34,049 bases of DNA from Thermosediminibacteraceae bacterium (GCA_021890755.1 JAKKUQ010000018.1:1-34049); one strand, 5' to 3'; counted from the first letter of the stretch, positions 14,899 to 23,175 are shown. Notes: generated by a model not told the origin, from the letters alone. Numbers and translations: made by a program.

Positions 14899-16465
14899 AA
14901 TCTGCCTTTGGGCCGAAAGCGGCAAGTTCGGACAATTCTTGCGAGAATTTCTTGAAATTGTCCACAAAGCTCCGAGCAAGTTTTTTTGCAGTTTCGTCGT
15001 ATGCTTTTTTGTCGTGCCAGGTATTTTTCGGGTTTAAAATCTCTGAAGGTACGCCGGGGCAAACTCTGGGAATCATCAGGCCAAAGACAGGGTCTTTTTC
15101 ATACTCGACACCGGAAAGTTTCCCACTAAGGGCGCTTTTTACCATAGCCCGGGTATAGCTGAGGTCCATTCTTCGCCCGATACCATACGGCCCGCCGGTC
15201 CATCCGGTATTCACGAGGAATACTTCCGTGCCGTATTTTTTTATTTTTTCTCCCAAAAGCTTGGCGTATACTATGGGCGAGAGGGGTAAAAACGGTGCTC
15301 CAAAACAAGCCGAAAAGGTCGCTTGGGGTTCCGTAACCCCTCGTTCTGTACCCGCTAGTTTGCTGGTGTAGCCTGATATAAAGTAATACATCGCCTGTTC
15401 GAAAGAAAGTTTTGCTATCGGCGGCATCACGCCGAAAGCATCGGCCGTGAGGAAAATTATAGTTCTGGGGTGACCTCCTATTCCCGGAATCACCGCACCG
15501 GGTATGAAGTCCACCGGATACGCTGCCCGGGTGTTTTCGGTGATGGCATCGCTGCTGTAGTCAGGTTCGCGGGTGATGTCGTCGTATACCACGTTCTCCA
15601 GCACTGCGCCGAACCTTATAGCGTCGTATATCTGAGGCTCCTTTTCCCTGGAAAGATTTATGCACTTTGCGTAACAGCCACCTTCGAAATTAAATATCCC
15701 CTCGTCTGACCATCCGTGTTCATCATCGCCAATCAGGAACCTTTCTGGGTCTGCCGAAAGCGTTGTCTTACCTGTGCCCGAAAGTCCGAAGAACAAAGCT
15801 GTAGAACCATCCTGTCCTTTGTTGGCCGAACAGTGCATTGAAAGAACTCCTGCCTTGGGCATAAAGTAGTTCAGCATGGTGAAAACCGATTTTTTGATTT
15901 CGCCTGAATAAAGGGTGCCGCCTATCAGCACCATCTTTTTTTTGAAGCTCAGTATTATAAAGGCTTCAGAATTGGTGCCGTCGACTTCAGGCTGTGCTTT
16001 AAAACCGGGGGCAGCAATTACGGTTATTTCTGGCTTAAAGCCCTCCAATTCTTTTTTATCGGCTCTGATGAATAACTGCCGGGCAAAAAGGTTCTGATAG
16101 GCATACTCAGTGACTACGCGCAAAGGAATCCGGTAGCGGGGATCTGCTCCCACAAAGCCGTCAAATACGAAAAGTTCCCTGTTTTGCAAGTAAGAGGCCA
16201 TGCGCCGGAAAAGGGCGTCAAATTTTTCGCTGGGAAAGGGCTTATTGTTGCTCCACCATATTTCATCCTTAACTTCAGGGTCTTCCACGATGAATTTGTC
16301 ATTGGGAGAGCGGCCGGTATACTTTCCCGTTTTGACTATGAAAGCTCCGTTGGAAGCAAGCACTCCCTCGCCCCTTTTTACTGCCTCTTCTATCAACCGT
16401 GACACCGATAGGTTAAAATAAACCTTCCCGAGATTTGATAGCCCCAGAGATTTTAAATGATCCAT
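14897..16465 (-). CDS. pckA: Phosphoenolpyruvate carboxykinase (ATP)
   Basis: A 522-residue enzyme interconverting oxaloacetate + ATP and PEP + CO2 + ADP, used in gluconeogenesis or, in some anaerobes, for CO2 fixation toward C4 acids. ATP-type signatures are RSPNDKF (52-58), the kinase-1a segment [10 protein letters not shown] (186-195), the P-loop GLSGTGKT (227-234) and IGDDEHGW (245-252). ATG at 16463-16465 is preceded by a GGGGGAC SD. In B. subtilis spoVT and yabM are adjacent; here pckA lies between them on the opposite strand, with its own promoter and a shared terminator, so it looks like an insertion into the sporulation cluster. Nothing in the sequence suggests loss of function. Confidence 0.96.
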   Translation of the reverse strand: MDHLKSLGLSNLGKVYFNLSVSRLIEEAVKRGEGVLASNGAFIVKTGKYTGRSPNDKFIVEDPEVKDEIWWSNNKPFPSEKFDALFRRMASYLQNRELFVFDGFVGADPRYRIPLRVVTEYAYQNLFARQLFIRADKKELEGFKPEITVIAAPGFKAQPEVDGTNSEAFIILSFKKKMVLIGGTLYSGEIKKSVFTMLNYFMPKAGVLSMHCSANKGQDGSTALFFGLSGTGKTTLSADPERFLIGDDEHGWSDEGIFNFEGGCYAKCINLSREKEPQIYDAIRFGAVLENVVYDDITREPDYSSDAITENTRAAYPVDFIPGAVIPGIGGHPRTIIFLTADAFGVMPPIAKLSFEQAMYYFISGYTSKLAGTERGVTEPQATFSACFGAPFLPLSPIVYAKLLGEKIKKYGTEVFLVNTGWTGGPYGIGRRMDLSYTRAMVKSALSGKLSGVEYEKDPVFGLMIPRVCPGVPSEILNPKNTWHDKKAYDETAKKLARSFVDNFKKFSQELSELAAFGPKAD

Positions 16466-16505
16466 TTTTTAAAGTCCCCCTATAAAAAATCTTGATTTTC
16501 CTTAC

Positions 16506-16534
16506 ATTATTATATAACATTTTTCGGTTGGCAA
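16506..16534 (-). promoter_or_regulatory. Sigma-A promoter candidate for pckA
   Basis: On the minus strand TTGCCA (16534-16529), 17 nt, AATAAT (16511-16506). A perfect TATAAT (16514-16509) overlaps it but at only 14-nt spacing. It lies about 40 nt upstream of the pckA ATG. Confidence 0.5.
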
Positions 16535-16562
16535 TAAAAAATTATTCTTTCAGCCACAAATA

Positions 16563-16591
16563 TTGAAGGAGAAAGCCAAATAGAATATAAT
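16563..16591 (+). promoter_or_regulatory. Sigma-A promoter candidate for yabM
   Basis: TTGAAG (16563-16568), 17 nt, TATAAT (16586-16591). The -10 is perfect and spacing ideal. It points away from the pckA promoter and lies about 45 nt upstream of the yabM TTG start. Confidence 0.6.
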
Positions 16592-16635
16592 TAAGGGTCG
16601 TAGGTAAAAACAGGCCAGGAAAGGCGGGGTCTTTT

Positions 16636-18240
16636 TTGACTGAAAAACACAGTTCCTTTTTGAAAGGAGCCATGATACTTACAGCGGCAGGTTTTCTTGT
16701 CAAAATTCTCGGGGCAGTCTACAGAATTCCCCTGGCCATGATGATAAAGGATGAAGGCATGGGCCTTTATCAAATGGCTTATCCCATATATGTGACTTTA
16801 CTTTCCATTTCGACTGCAGGCCTTCCCACCGCTATCTCAAAGATGGTGGCCGGAGAAGTAGCCGTAAAAAGGTACCGCAACGCTTATAGGGTGTTTAAGG
16901 TATCCCTGGCGGTTCTGACTGTAGTAGGCGCCTTGCTCACAATGTTTTTAATGGTGAACGCTAGGTTTCTTGCCGAAAGGGTTCTCGGGAACCCGAAAGC
17001 CTTTTATCCTTTGATAAGCATTTCACCTGCGATCTTTTTTGTGTCGATCATGTCCTGTTTCCGCGGATTTTTTCAAGGACTGCAGGATATGACGCCTTCT
17101 GCTTTATCTCAGGTGATTGAACAGCTGGGTCGGGTAATAACCGTATTTTTGCTGGCAACGCTGCTTCTTCCCCGCGGTGTAGAATACGCTGCCGCCGGAG
17201 CGGCTTTCGGTCCTGTGGTGGGTTCTATCGCAGGATTATTGATGCTAGTGGCCGTTTACAGGAGAAAAAAGAGCAACCTTTTCGGTTCTTTTACGGCAAG
17301 CGCCGAGGTTGCACTGGAAAATCCGCTACATATAGTCTGGAGGCTTTTTGCCTTTGCCATACCCATAACCCTGGGAGGGCTCATCATCCCAATAATGAAC
17401 CTGGCCGATGCGGCCATTGTAACCAGGAGGCTTCAGGATGCTGGCTTTTCTGTGGGAAGGGCCACTGAACTTTACGGGCAACTTACCGGTATGGCGGCAC
17501 CGCTTATAAATCTTCCTGCGGTGATGACGATGAGCGTTGCCGCAAGTTTGGTGCCCGCCGTTTCCGAGGCAGTAGCGCTGAAAAACGCGCGCATGGTGGC
17601 CGGGCGGGCTGAGACCGGTGTTAGGATAACCTTCATGTTTGCGCTGCCGGCAGCGGTGGGACTATATATCCTGGCAGAGCCTGTATCGCTACTGTTATAC
17701 AATAATTCTGAGGCCGGTATACCTCTTTCGATTTTATCCTGGGGTATTATTTTCCTTGCTCTTCAGCAGACTACTACGGGATTACTCCAGGGCGTTGGGA
17801 AAACCGTGGTGCCGGTGAAGAACCTTGCTTTTGGAGCCATTTTAAAAGTAGTTATAAACTATACTTTAACCGCGGTGCCGGAGATAAATATAAAAGGTGC
17901 GGCACTAGGGACCGTCGTTGGTTATCTTGTCTCATCGCTTTTGAATTTGATCTCGGCTATGAAGTGGACCGGGATGACTTTACACCTCAGGAACATGGTG
18001 ATAAAACCTTCGGTGTCAGCGGTAATTATGGGGCTTGCCGTGCACTACTTTTACGGAGCAATAAGCACGGCGGGGGCTGGCAATGGTATGGCGACTTTAG
18101 GATCGGTAGGACTGGGTGCCCTTGTATACCTTATCGTGCTTTTTGTCATCGGTGGAATTGGGGAAGAAGAACTCAGCCTAATACCGGGAGGAATGCGGAT
18201 AATCCGCTGGTTAAAGGAAATAGAAGCTAAAAGGAGGTGA
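16636..18240 (+). CDS. yabM: SpoVB/YabM-type MATE-like polysaccharide flippase
   Basis: A 534-residue polytopic membrane protein of the MOP superfamily (MATE/Wzx/MurJ-like), with about 14 hydrophobic segments. It begins with the SpoVB/YabM-like SFLKGAMILTAAGFLVKILG and has GLYQMAYPIY. Family members flip lipid-linked cell-wall or polysaccharide precursors; the B. subtilis paralogue SpoVB is needed for cortex synthesis. The position between spoVT and mazG favours the yabM orthologue over spoVB. The TTG start at 16636 has SD AAGGCGGGG six bases upstream; ATG 16672 has a suitable sequence only 2 nt away, too close. The TGA (18238-18240) overlaps the proposed GTG of mazG, suggesting coupled translation. 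Confidence 0.88.
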   Translation: MTEKHSSFLKGAMILTAAGFLVKILGAVYRIPLAMMIKDEGMGLYQMAYPIYVTLLSISTAGLPTAISKMVAGEVAVKRYRNAYRVFKVSLAVLTVVGALLTMFLMVNARFLAERVLGNPKAFYPLISISPAIFFVSIMSCFRGFFQGLQDMTPSALSQVIEQLGRVITVFLLATLLLPRGVEYAAAGAAFGPVVGSIAGLLMLVAVYRRKKSNLFGSFTASAEVALENPLHIVWRLFAFAIPITLGGLIIPIMNLADAAIVTRRLQDAGFSVGRATELYGQLTGMAAPLINLPAVMTMSVAASLVPAVSEAVALKNARMVAGRAETGVRITFMFALPAAVGLYILAEPVSLLLYNNSEAGIPLSILSWGIIFLALQQTTTGLLQGVGKTVVPVKNLAFGAILKVVINYTLTAVPEINIKGAALGTVVGYLVSSLLNLISAMKWTGMTLHLRNMVIKPSVSAVIMGLAVHYFYGAISTAGAGNGMATLGSVGLGALVYLIVLFVIGGIGEEELSLIPGGMRIIRWLKEIEAKRR

Positions 18241-19034
18241 TCGATACGTCCCGGTATTCGATGAAGGATCTCATAGATATAATGGCCCGACTAAGGGGCG
18301 AAAACGGATGCCCTTGGGACAAGGCCCAGACTCCCGAGACTCTAAAGCCATTTTTGCTGGAAGAAGCATACGAGGTGATCAATGCCATTGATTGCGGCAA
18401 CCCCGATGAACTCTCGGAAGAGCTGGGGGACCTGCTTTTGCAAATAGTTTTTTTGAGCAGGATTGCAGAAGAAAAGGGAGATTTTAGCTTTAACGAAGTG
18501 GTAAACGGCATTTGTGAAAAAATGATTCGCCGGCACCCGCATATTTTTGGAGAAAAACAGCTAAAAACTGCCGCCGAAGTATTGAAAAACTGGGAGGAAA
18601 TAAAAAAGGAAGAAAAAGAAGTAGAATCTTATGCCGAAACAATGGACAAGATACCAGAGACTTTTCCCGCACTTATGAGAGCTTACAAAGTTCAGGAGAA
18701 AGCTGCAAGGGTAGGGTTTGATTGGGAAAACGTGGAAGGTGCTTTAGAAAAGGTCTACGAAGAGCTTAAAGAGCTAAGGGAAGTATATAAAGGGAATGAT
18801 AGTGGTAGAATAATGGAAGAGATAGGAGACCTTCTTTTTGCGGTAGTGAACGTTGCTCGGTTTTTAGGCGTTAATCCAGAATTGGCGTTGAGGGAAGCCA
18901 CAAATAAATTTATACGGCGATTCAGATATGTCGAGGAAGCTGCGTCAAAAATCGATAAAAAATTACATGAAATGACATTAGAAGACATGGACCGATTGTG
19001 GAATGAAGGGAAAATAAAAGAAAAAAAGTTATAA
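18237..19034 (+). CDS. mazG: Nucleoside triphosphate pyrophosphohydrolase MazG
   Basis: A 265-residue all-alpha NTP pyrophosphatase that hydrolyses NTPs/dNTPs to monophosphates and clears non-canonical nucleotides. Two MazG domains are seen. The first has RLRGENGCPWDKAQT, LLEEAYEV and EELGDLLLQ (about 18-70); the second has YEELKEL and EEIGDLLFAVVN (about 170-205). Each EExxE + ExxD set binds magnesium. B. subtilis YabN, at this locus, carries an extra N-terminal tetrapyrrole methylase domain; this protein lacks it. The start is uncertain: GTG 18237 overlaps both the yabM stop and the SD AAAAGGAGG, while ATG 18261 has no SD. It shares a transcript with yabM. Confidence 0.93.
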   Translation: MIDTSRYSMKDLIDIMARLRGENGCPWDKAQTPETLKPFLLEEAYEVINAIDCGNPDELSEELGDLLLQIVFLSRIAEEKGDFSFNEVVNGICEKMIRRHPHIFGEKQLKTAAEVLKNWEEIKKEEKEVESYAETMDKIPETFPALMRAYKVQEKAARVGFDWENVEGALEKVYEELKELREVYKGNDSGRIMEEIGDLLFAVVNVARFLGVNPELALREATNKFIRRFRYVEEAASKIDKKLHEMTLEDMDRLWNEGKIKEKKL

Positions 19035-19051
19035 ATTACCTTGGGACAAGA

Positions 19052-19078
19052 AGGATTTTGGCTTTTCGCGGAGAATAG
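19052..19078 (+). promoter_or_regulatory. Sigma-H-like promoter candidate for hup
   Basis: AGGATTT (19052-19058), 11 nt, then GGAGAAT (19070-19076). This matches the sigma-H core at AGGAwWW and RnnGAAT. It is in the 100-nt gap before hup, with about 55 nt to the start codon. No good sigma-A promoter was found there, though read-through from mazG is possible. Confidence 0.4.
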
Positions 19079-19134
19079 ACTATTTATGATAAAAGAGATT
19101 ATAAAAACTAAGTTTATTTAAGGAGGGAAGCTTA

Positions 19135-19407
19135 GTGAACAAAGCGGAACTGATCTCCATCATGTCGGAAAAAAGCGGTTTGACGAAAAAGGATTCGGAG
19201 AAGGCGCTAAACGCTTTCATTGAAGCTGTATCCGAAGCTCTGGCAAAAAGAGAAAAGGTTCAGCTCGTGGGATTTGGCACATTTGAGGTAAGAGAAAGAA
19301 GTGCAAGAAAAGGCCGCAATCCTCAGACTGGCGAAGAAATCGACATTCCTGCTGCCAGCATCCCTGCTTTTAAAGCGGGCAAGGCCTTGAAAGATATGAT
19401 TAAATAA
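19135..19407 (+). CDS. hup: DNA-binding protein HU
   Basis: A 90-residue histone-like protein, standard HU length. It binds DNA without sequence specificity as a dimer, bends it and helps compact the nucleoid. Visible are the N-terminal MNKAELI helix, [20 protein letters not shown] (start of the DNA-gripping arm), RNPQTGEEI with the intercalating Pro, and the closing [14 protein letters not shown] 19135 has SD AAGGAGGG. It lies after mazG, as in many Clostridia, with its own promoter candidate and a strong terminator. The small S4-domain gene yabO expected near here was not found. Confidence 0.97.
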   Translation: MNKAELISIMSEKSGLTKKDSEKALNAFIEAVSEALAKREKVQLVGFGTFEVRERSARKGRNPQTGEEIDIPAASIPAFKAGKALKDMIK

Positions 19408-19456
19408 CACCGGAATTATATTATTATTGTTGTTAGTTTGATGATTTAGATTTGCG

Positions 19457-19484
19457 AAAGGCTCAACAGGGCCTTTTTTTTTTT
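19457..19484 (+). terminator. Intrinsic terminator after hup
   Basis: AAAGGCTC (19457-19464), loop AACA, GGGCCTTT (19469-19476) with one G-U pair, leading into an 11-T run to 19484. Confidence 0.88.
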
Positions 19485-19523
19485 CTCCTCCCGCGGAAAT
19501 TTTTTATCCCTTTCGAACAATAC

Positions 19524-19552
19524 TAATATTGCAGTCAGTAAATTTATTCATT
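19524..19552 (+). promoter_or_regulatory. Possible sigma-E-like promoter before the spoIID-like gene
   Basis: TAATATT (19524-19530) fits the sigma-E -35 pattern (kmATATT). After 14 nt, TATTCATT (19545-19552) matches 5 of 8 positions of CATACAmT. B. subtilis spoIID is a sigma-E gene. Against it, the transcript would begin almost on the SD GGGAGG (19557-19562). Confidence 0.25.
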
Positions 19553-19569
19553 CTGCGGGAGGATTTAAT

Positions 19570-20532
19570 ATGAGAAAGATATTAACGGTGCTGATAGCTA
19601 TCATAGCGGCACTGATGCTCTGTGCGTGTGGAAGGTGGCAGGCCGATGAGAAAAAGCCTTTGCCCAAAATTCCGGATGAGATCAGCCGGGGACAGGGGAA
19701 GGAACCCGAGCTTGTAGTATACGAGGTCAGCACTGGAAAAAAGAAGAAGATGAATCTGGAAGATTACGTAGCGGGCGTTGTGGCAGGAGAAATGGAAAAC
19801 TACTGGCCGGTAGAAGCCTTGGCGGCCCAGGCGATACTTGCGAGGACCTATGTGTTGGAGTTTGTACAAGATAAAGGCGGGTCAAAATACGGAAATGCGC
19901 ATATATCAACCGATTTTGAAGAGGCTCAGGCCTGGAATCCTGATAAAGTCAACGATCGTGTAAAAAAAGCCATTGAAATGACCAGAGGTAAGGTGATAAC
20001 ATACAAAGGTAAGTTCGTCAAGGCCTGGTTCCACTCCCACGCTGGTGGCATGACGGCTACTGCCAAAGAGGGACTTAATTACAAGGAAGAAGAACCGCCA
20101 TATATTGCTGTGGTAAAATCCCCCGATGAAAACGCAGGACCCGAAGGTAAAAGGACCTGGAAAGCTGTATTCACCAAAGATGAATTAAAGAGGATAATAA
20201 AAGAAAAACTAGGCCAGGACACCGGTGAGATAGCTGAAGTTTCTGTGGTGGAAAGAGGCCCGTCCGGCAGAGCGACAAAAATTAAAATAGGTAATGCCAC
20301 CGTGCCGGCGCCCGACCTCAGGACTGCTCTTGATCCCATGAGAATGAGATCCACGTTGCTGACGAGCTTGAGGATAGAGGGAGAGAAAGTCGTGATGGAA
20401 GGCAAGGGTTTCGGTCATGGTGTGGGTATGTCCCAGTGGGGTGCCCGCGTTCTTGCCGAGCAGGGAAAATCCCCCGAAGAAATAATTAAGTACTACTTTA
20501 AAGGTGTAGATATCGTAAAATTGTGGAACTGA
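19570..20532 (+). CDS. SpoIID/LytB-domain lipoprotein
   Basis: A 320-residue exported protein with an N-terminal hydrophobic segment ending LCAC (possible lipobox, Cys20). The SpoIID/LytB domain covers about residues 48-318: NLEDYVAGVVAGEM (Glu74 aligning with the catalytic Glu88 of B. subtilis SpoIID), VEALAAQAILARTY, a Cys-free HSHAGG, and the C-terminal GKGFGHGVGMSQWGA. SpoIID is the lytic transglycosylase of the DMP complex that thins septal peptidoglycan during engulfment. Clostridia often carry several family members; this one sits inside the yab cluster and has a lipoprotein-like rather than transmembrane start, so it may be a SpoIID paralogue. No SpoIIQ, SpoIIIA or SpoIIM genes are nearby. 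ATG 19570 has SD GGGAGG. Confidence 0.88.
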   Translation: MRKILTVLIAIIAALMLCACGRWQADEKKPLPKIPDEISRGQGKEPELVVYEVSTGKKKKMNLEDYVAGVVAGEMENYWPVEALAAQAILARTYVLEFVQDKGGSKYGNAHISTDFEEAQAWNPDKVNDRVKKAIEMTRGKVITYKGKFVKAWFHSHAGGMTATAKEGLNYKEEEPPYIAVVKSPDENAGPEGKRTWKAVFTKDELKRIIKEKLGQDTGEIAEVSVVERGPSGRATKIKIGNATVPAPDLRTALDPMRMRSTLLTSLRIEGEKVVMEGKGFGHGVGMSQWGARVLAEQGKSPEEIIKYYFKGVDIVKLWN

Positions 20533-20545
20533 AGCATAAATTTTC

Positions 20546-20597
20546 GCCCTCCCTAATATAATTTCCTAGGGGAAATTATCAGAAGGGAGGGCTTTTT
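20546..20597 (+). terminator. Long hairpin: terminator of spoIID-like gene containing the yabP ribosome-binding site
   Basis: The outer stem GCCCTCCCT (20546-20554) pairs with AGGGAGGGC (20584-20592). After a small internal loop, the inner stem ATAATTTCC (20558-20566) pairs with GGAAATTAT (20571-20579), loop TAGG. TTTTTA follows. It has the form of an intrinsic terminator, but its 3' arm is also the only SD for yabP (TTG at 20599). Transcripts reading through would have a masked start site. Confidence 0.8.
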
Positions 20598-20598
20598 A

Positions 20599-20880
20599 TT
20601 GGAAGAAAAAAGGTCCACAAAGCATAGACTTATTCTGGATGACAGGGAAATTCTCGAGATTTCTGGCGTCCTTAACGTTGAAAAGTTCACCGATGAGGAT
20701 ATCTTGGTTTCCACGGAAAAGGGCATGCTCAACGTAAAGGGAGAGAAGATGCATATGAAACAGTTGAATCTTGATGAGGGCGTTATCGTTGTAGAAGGCT
20801 ATGTAAAGATGTTGTCTTATACCGAGGAAAGTTCAGTGCAGGAAAAGGGGAAGGGATTTTTTAATCGGCTTTTTAGATAA
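20599..20880 (+). CDS. yabP: Sporulation protein YabP
   Basis: A 93-residue soluble protein of the YabP family (about 100 aa in B. subtilis). Features seen are LILDDREILEISGVLNVEKF, ILVSTEKGMLNVKGEKMHMK, and a C-terminal GKGFFNRLFR that mirrors GFFSKLFR in B. subtilis. B. subtilis YabP is made in the mother cell and is needed for sporulation at the stage of coat/cortex morphogenesis; its biochemical role is not known to me. The TTG start is set by SD AGGGAGGG (20584-20591), which lies in a hairpin arm. It is followed by yabQ after 35 nt, as in other spore formers. Confidence 0.93.
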   Translation: MEEKRSTKHRLILDDREILEISGVLNVEKFTDEDILVSTEKGMLNVKGEKMHMKQLNLDEGVIVVEGYVKMLSYTEESSVQEKGKGFFNRLFR

Positions 20881-20915
20881 CACCCCACAGGGTAAAGGAA
20901 AGGGAAAGAGCTTTT

Positions 20916-21350
20916 ATGAATGTAGCTGATGTGGACACCCAAATTCTGTTCCTGGCGGGGGCTTTAGCCTCAGGAGCTATAGCGGGATTTACCTTCGATG
21001 TATATAGGCGGATCAGGAACTTTTTAAGGCCCGGTCCTTTTTTAACAGCCGTAGGTGATCTTGTATACTGGGTTTTAATGGCTGCTGTTACATTTTACAT
21101 AATCTACAGGGTAAATTACGGACAAGTCAGGGGATACCTTTTTTTGGGATTTAGCGTTGGGCTTTTGTTTTATGTTGCCGCCGTAAGTCCCTATATCATC
21201 AGGGTTTTTATAATGATTGAAAGAGCCCTTTCAAAGGTCTTCGGTATTCCTCGGAAAGCTTTTCGATGTGTCGCGCGCTATAAGGTTTTTAAGATTGTCA
21301 AAAGAATTTTTAGTGACGCTCGCCGGCTTATTACAAAAAAAAAGGATTAA
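20916..21350 (+). CDS. yabQ: Spore cortex biosynthesis protein YabQ
   Basis: A 144-residue membrane protein with roughly three to four hydrophobic segments (10-26, 43-64, 73-104) and a strongly basic C-terminal tail ending KKKD. The start TQILFLAGALASGAIAGFTF plus DVYRR is characteristic of YabQ, an integral membrane protein needed for cortex formation and localised around the forespore in B. subtilis. The purine-rich run AAAGGAAAGGGAAAGAG before ATG 20916 supplies the SD. It lies between yabP and divIC, the standard order. Confidence 0.92.
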   Translation: MNVADVDTQILFLAGALASGAIAGFTFDVYRRIRNFLRPGPFLTAVGDLVYWVLMAAVTFYIIYRVNYGQVRGYLFLGFSVGLLFYVAAVSPYIIRVFIMIERALSKVFGIPRKAFRCVARYKVFKIVKRIFSDARRLITKKKD

Positions 21351-21404
21351 AGGAAGGATTTTTCAGGGTTTTATCGAATCTTATATCCAAAAGGGGGACT
21401 TGCG

Positions 21405-21692
21405 GTGGGCTCCAAGAAGAGGATCAGGTTAGGGAGATTATTAATCATCCTTTTTTTAATATATTTCGTTTATACTTTTACCGTTCAGCAGTTTAAAATC
21501 AATGAACTGCGCCGGCAGGAACTGGAATTGAGCCGGGAAATGAGCCGGCTCATAGAGGAAAGGAAAAAGCTTGAAAAAGAAATCGAGCTACTCAATACCG
21601 AAAGTTACATAGAAGAGCTGGCAAGAGATCAGCTGGGATTGGTAAAGCCTGGTGAGATTATTTATAAGGTCTTGCCGCGCCAGGATAACTGA
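21405..21692 (+). CDS. divIC: Septum formation protein DivIC (FtsB-like)
   Basis: A 95-residue bitopic protein: a basic N-terminus, one transmembrane helix (about 11-28, LLIILFLIYFVYTFTV), a heptad-rich coiled coil (about 30-66, INELRRQELELSREMSRLIE and beyond), then the small extracellular domain with ELARDQLGLVKPGEIIYKV typical of DivIC/FtsB/FtsL-type proteins. DivIC joins FtsL and DivIB in the divisome, controlling septal wall synthesis in vegetative and sporulation division. GTG 21405 has SD AAGGGGGA. It is at its usual place after yabQ. Confidence 0.93.
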   Translation: MGSKKRIRLGRLLIILFLIYFVYTFTVQQFKINELRRQELELSREMSRLIEERKKLEKEIELLNTESYIEELARDQLGLVKPGEIIYKVLPRQDN

Positions 21693-21709
21693 ATTATATT
21701 TGATTATTA

Positions 21710-21739
21710 TTGACTTTGGATTTATATATAGGGTATAAC
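21710..21739 (+). promoter_or_regulatory. Sigma-A promoter candidate for yabR
   Basis: TTGACT (21710-21715), 18 nt, TATAAC (21734-21739) preceded by GGG. It lies just after divIC, leaving a leader of about 35 nt. Confidence 0.6.
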
Positions 21740-21781
21740 AGAGATATTGAGTGAAAGCTTTGAAGGAGGAATACTTTTAGA

Positions 21782-22159
21782 ATGCCTGTGGACGTGGGCC
21801 AAATTGTAGAAGGAAAAGTTACAGGAATAACCAAATTCGGTGCTTTCGTAGAGCTACCTGACGGTGCGACTGGTCTGGTGCATATTTCGGAGGTGGCGGA
21901 CGGTTTCGTAAGGGACGTAAAGGATTATCTGAAGCGCAACGACATTGTAAAAGTCAAAGTTATCGCCATATCCGAAGACGGCAAGATCAGCCTTTCAATC
22001 CGCAAAACCAAGGAAAACCAAAAGTCCCGGAGGACGAACAATTTAAGTTTTGAAGAAAAGCTGGCGAGATTTTTAAAAGAAAGCGAAGAACGCCAGAAGG
22101 ACTTAAAGAACTACGTAGCCAAAAAGGGGTCAGGGGGGCATAAACGTAGAGCTTATTAA
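21782..22159 (+). CDS. yabR: S1-domain RNA-binding protein (YabR-like)
   Basis: A 125-residue protein. Residues 3-75 are a complete S1 OB fold: VGQIVEGKVTGITKFGAFVE, then GLVHISEVADGFVRDVKDYL and KVKVIAISEDGKISLSIRK. The remainder is a basic, charged tail. The domain resembles the S1 repeats of polynucleotide phosphorylase and ribosomal protein S1. YabR is a general-stress-type RNA-binding protein of uncertain role, placed after divIC in most spore formers, as here. ATG 21782 lies 12 nt from the SD core GGAGG (21765-21769), longer than usual, and no nearer start codon exists. An intrinsic terminator follows. Confidence 0.92.
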   Translation: MPVDVGQIVEGKVTGITKFGAFVELPDGATGLVHISEVADGFVRDVKDYLKRNDIVKVKVIAISEDGKISLSIRKTKENQKSRRTNNLSFEEKLARFLKESEERQKDLKNYVAKKGSGGHKRRAY

Positions 22160-22195
22160 TAGATCGCGAAAACCTGAATTTAAACTTACGAAAAC

Positions 22196-22221
22196 ATCCA
22201 GGGTTAAAGCCCTGGATTTTT
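22196..22221 (+). terminator. Intrinsic terminator after yabR
   Basis: ATCCAGGG (22196-22203), loop TTAAAG, CCCTGGAT (22210-22217), then TTTT. Perfect 8-bp stem. Confidence 0.85.
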
Positions 22222-22246
22222 AGTTCATAAAAGAAGGAGGAATCTC

Positions 22247-23158
22247 ATGAAAGCGGCTGTCATAGACCTTGGATCAAATTCCACACGGCTTCTCATAGCT
22301 GAAATTGAAGGCGAAAAGATAAAACCCCTCTTTAAAGACCTGATTACTACCCGCCTAGGCGAAGGGGTAATAAAAAATGGTTTGCTGAGCCCAAAATCAA
22401 TGGAAAATACCCTTTCAGCAGTGGCTGAATTTAAAAAGAAGGCTTTGTCTTCAGACTGCGAACGTATAATAGCTTTTGCCACCAGTGCCGTCCGCGAAGC
22501 AAGAAACGGCAAGGATTTTTTGGATTTAATAGAGCGGGAAACCGGTATTGAAGTAAGGCTGCTTCCGGGACAGGAAGAGGCTAAACTATCCTTTCTTGGG
22601 GCAAGAGAAAGCCTTGGGATTCAGGGACAGGCTCTGGTTATAGATATAGGGGGAGGAAGTACTGAGCTTGCTTTGGGGAAAAAGGAGATTGAACTTAGCG
22701 AAAGCCTGCCCATGGGTGCTGTAAGGTGGACAGGGCAGTTTTTAAAATCAGACCCACCGAAGGTGGAGGAGATAGATGCATTGCGCAGTGAAGCGGAAAA
22801 GCTACTTTGTGGCTTTAAAAAACGCTTCCAGGAAGTGAAGAATCCTGAAGGCGTAACGGCCATAGGGGTGGGAGGGACTTTCACCACTCTTTCTGCTATT
22901 TGTCTGAAATTAAGGGAATACCACTGGTCAAAGGTACACGGCTGCGTGCTTCAATTCGAATCGGTGGAAGACATAACAAGGAAGCTTTGCCGCCTTACTG
23001 CTAATGAGAGGAAGCAAATTCCTGGCCTTGCACCTGAGCGTGCGGACATTATAGCGGCTGGAGCACTCATAGCCCTTGAAATAATGAAAGTTCTTGAGCT
23101 GGAATCCGTCATTGTGAGCGAAGCAGATCTAATGGAGGGAATCTTGTTGACAAATTAA
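22247..23158 (+). CDS. Ppx/GppA family phosphatase (exopolyphosphatase-like)
   Basis: A 303-residue protein of the ASKHA fold. The N-terminal phosphate-1 motif is AAVIDLGSNSTRLLI (4-18); ATSAVREARN and the phosphate-2 motif VIDIGGGSTEL follow; IGVGGTFTTLSA and GLAPERADIIAAGALI mark the C-terminal half. Short Ppx/GppA proteins of this size lack the extra C-terminal domains of E. coli Ppx. They hydrolyse polyphosphate or the gamma/5' phosphate of pppGpp; which one applies here cannot be told. ATG 22247 has SD AAGGAGG. No promoter stands out between the yabR terminator and this gene, so some read-through is likely. The rpoB promoter -35 overlaps its last codons. Confidence 0.92.
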   Translation: MKAAVIDLGSNSTRLLIAEIEGEKIKPLFKDLITTRLGEGVIKNGLLSPKSMENTLSAVAEFKKKALSSDCERIIAFATSAVREARNGKDFLDLIERETGIEVRLLPGQEEAKLSFLGARESLGIQGQALVIDIGGGSTELALGKKEIELSESLPMGAVRWTGQFLKSDPPKVEEIDALRSEAEKLLCGFKKRFQEVKNPEGVTAIGVGGTFTTLSAICLKLREYHWSKVHGCVLQFESVEDITRKLCRLTANERKQIPGLAPERADIIAAGALIALEIMKVLELESVIVSEADLMEGILLTN

Positions 23159-23175
23159 CTTTCCTATGATATTAT
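23147..23175 (+). promoter_or_regulatory. Strong sigma-A promoter for rpoBC
   Basis: TTGACA (23147-23152), exactly 17 nt, TATTAT (23170-23175). The -35 is perfect and the -10 one base off. It overlaps the ppx stop codon and opens a leader of about 170 nt before rpoB. Confidence 0.75.

Noticed and set aside
20886-20920. AGGAAAG followed at 15 nt by GAAT before yabQ, resembling the sigma-H pattern
   Set aside because: The GAAT overlaps the yabQ start codon, so a transcript from here could not carry yabQ's ribosome-binding site.
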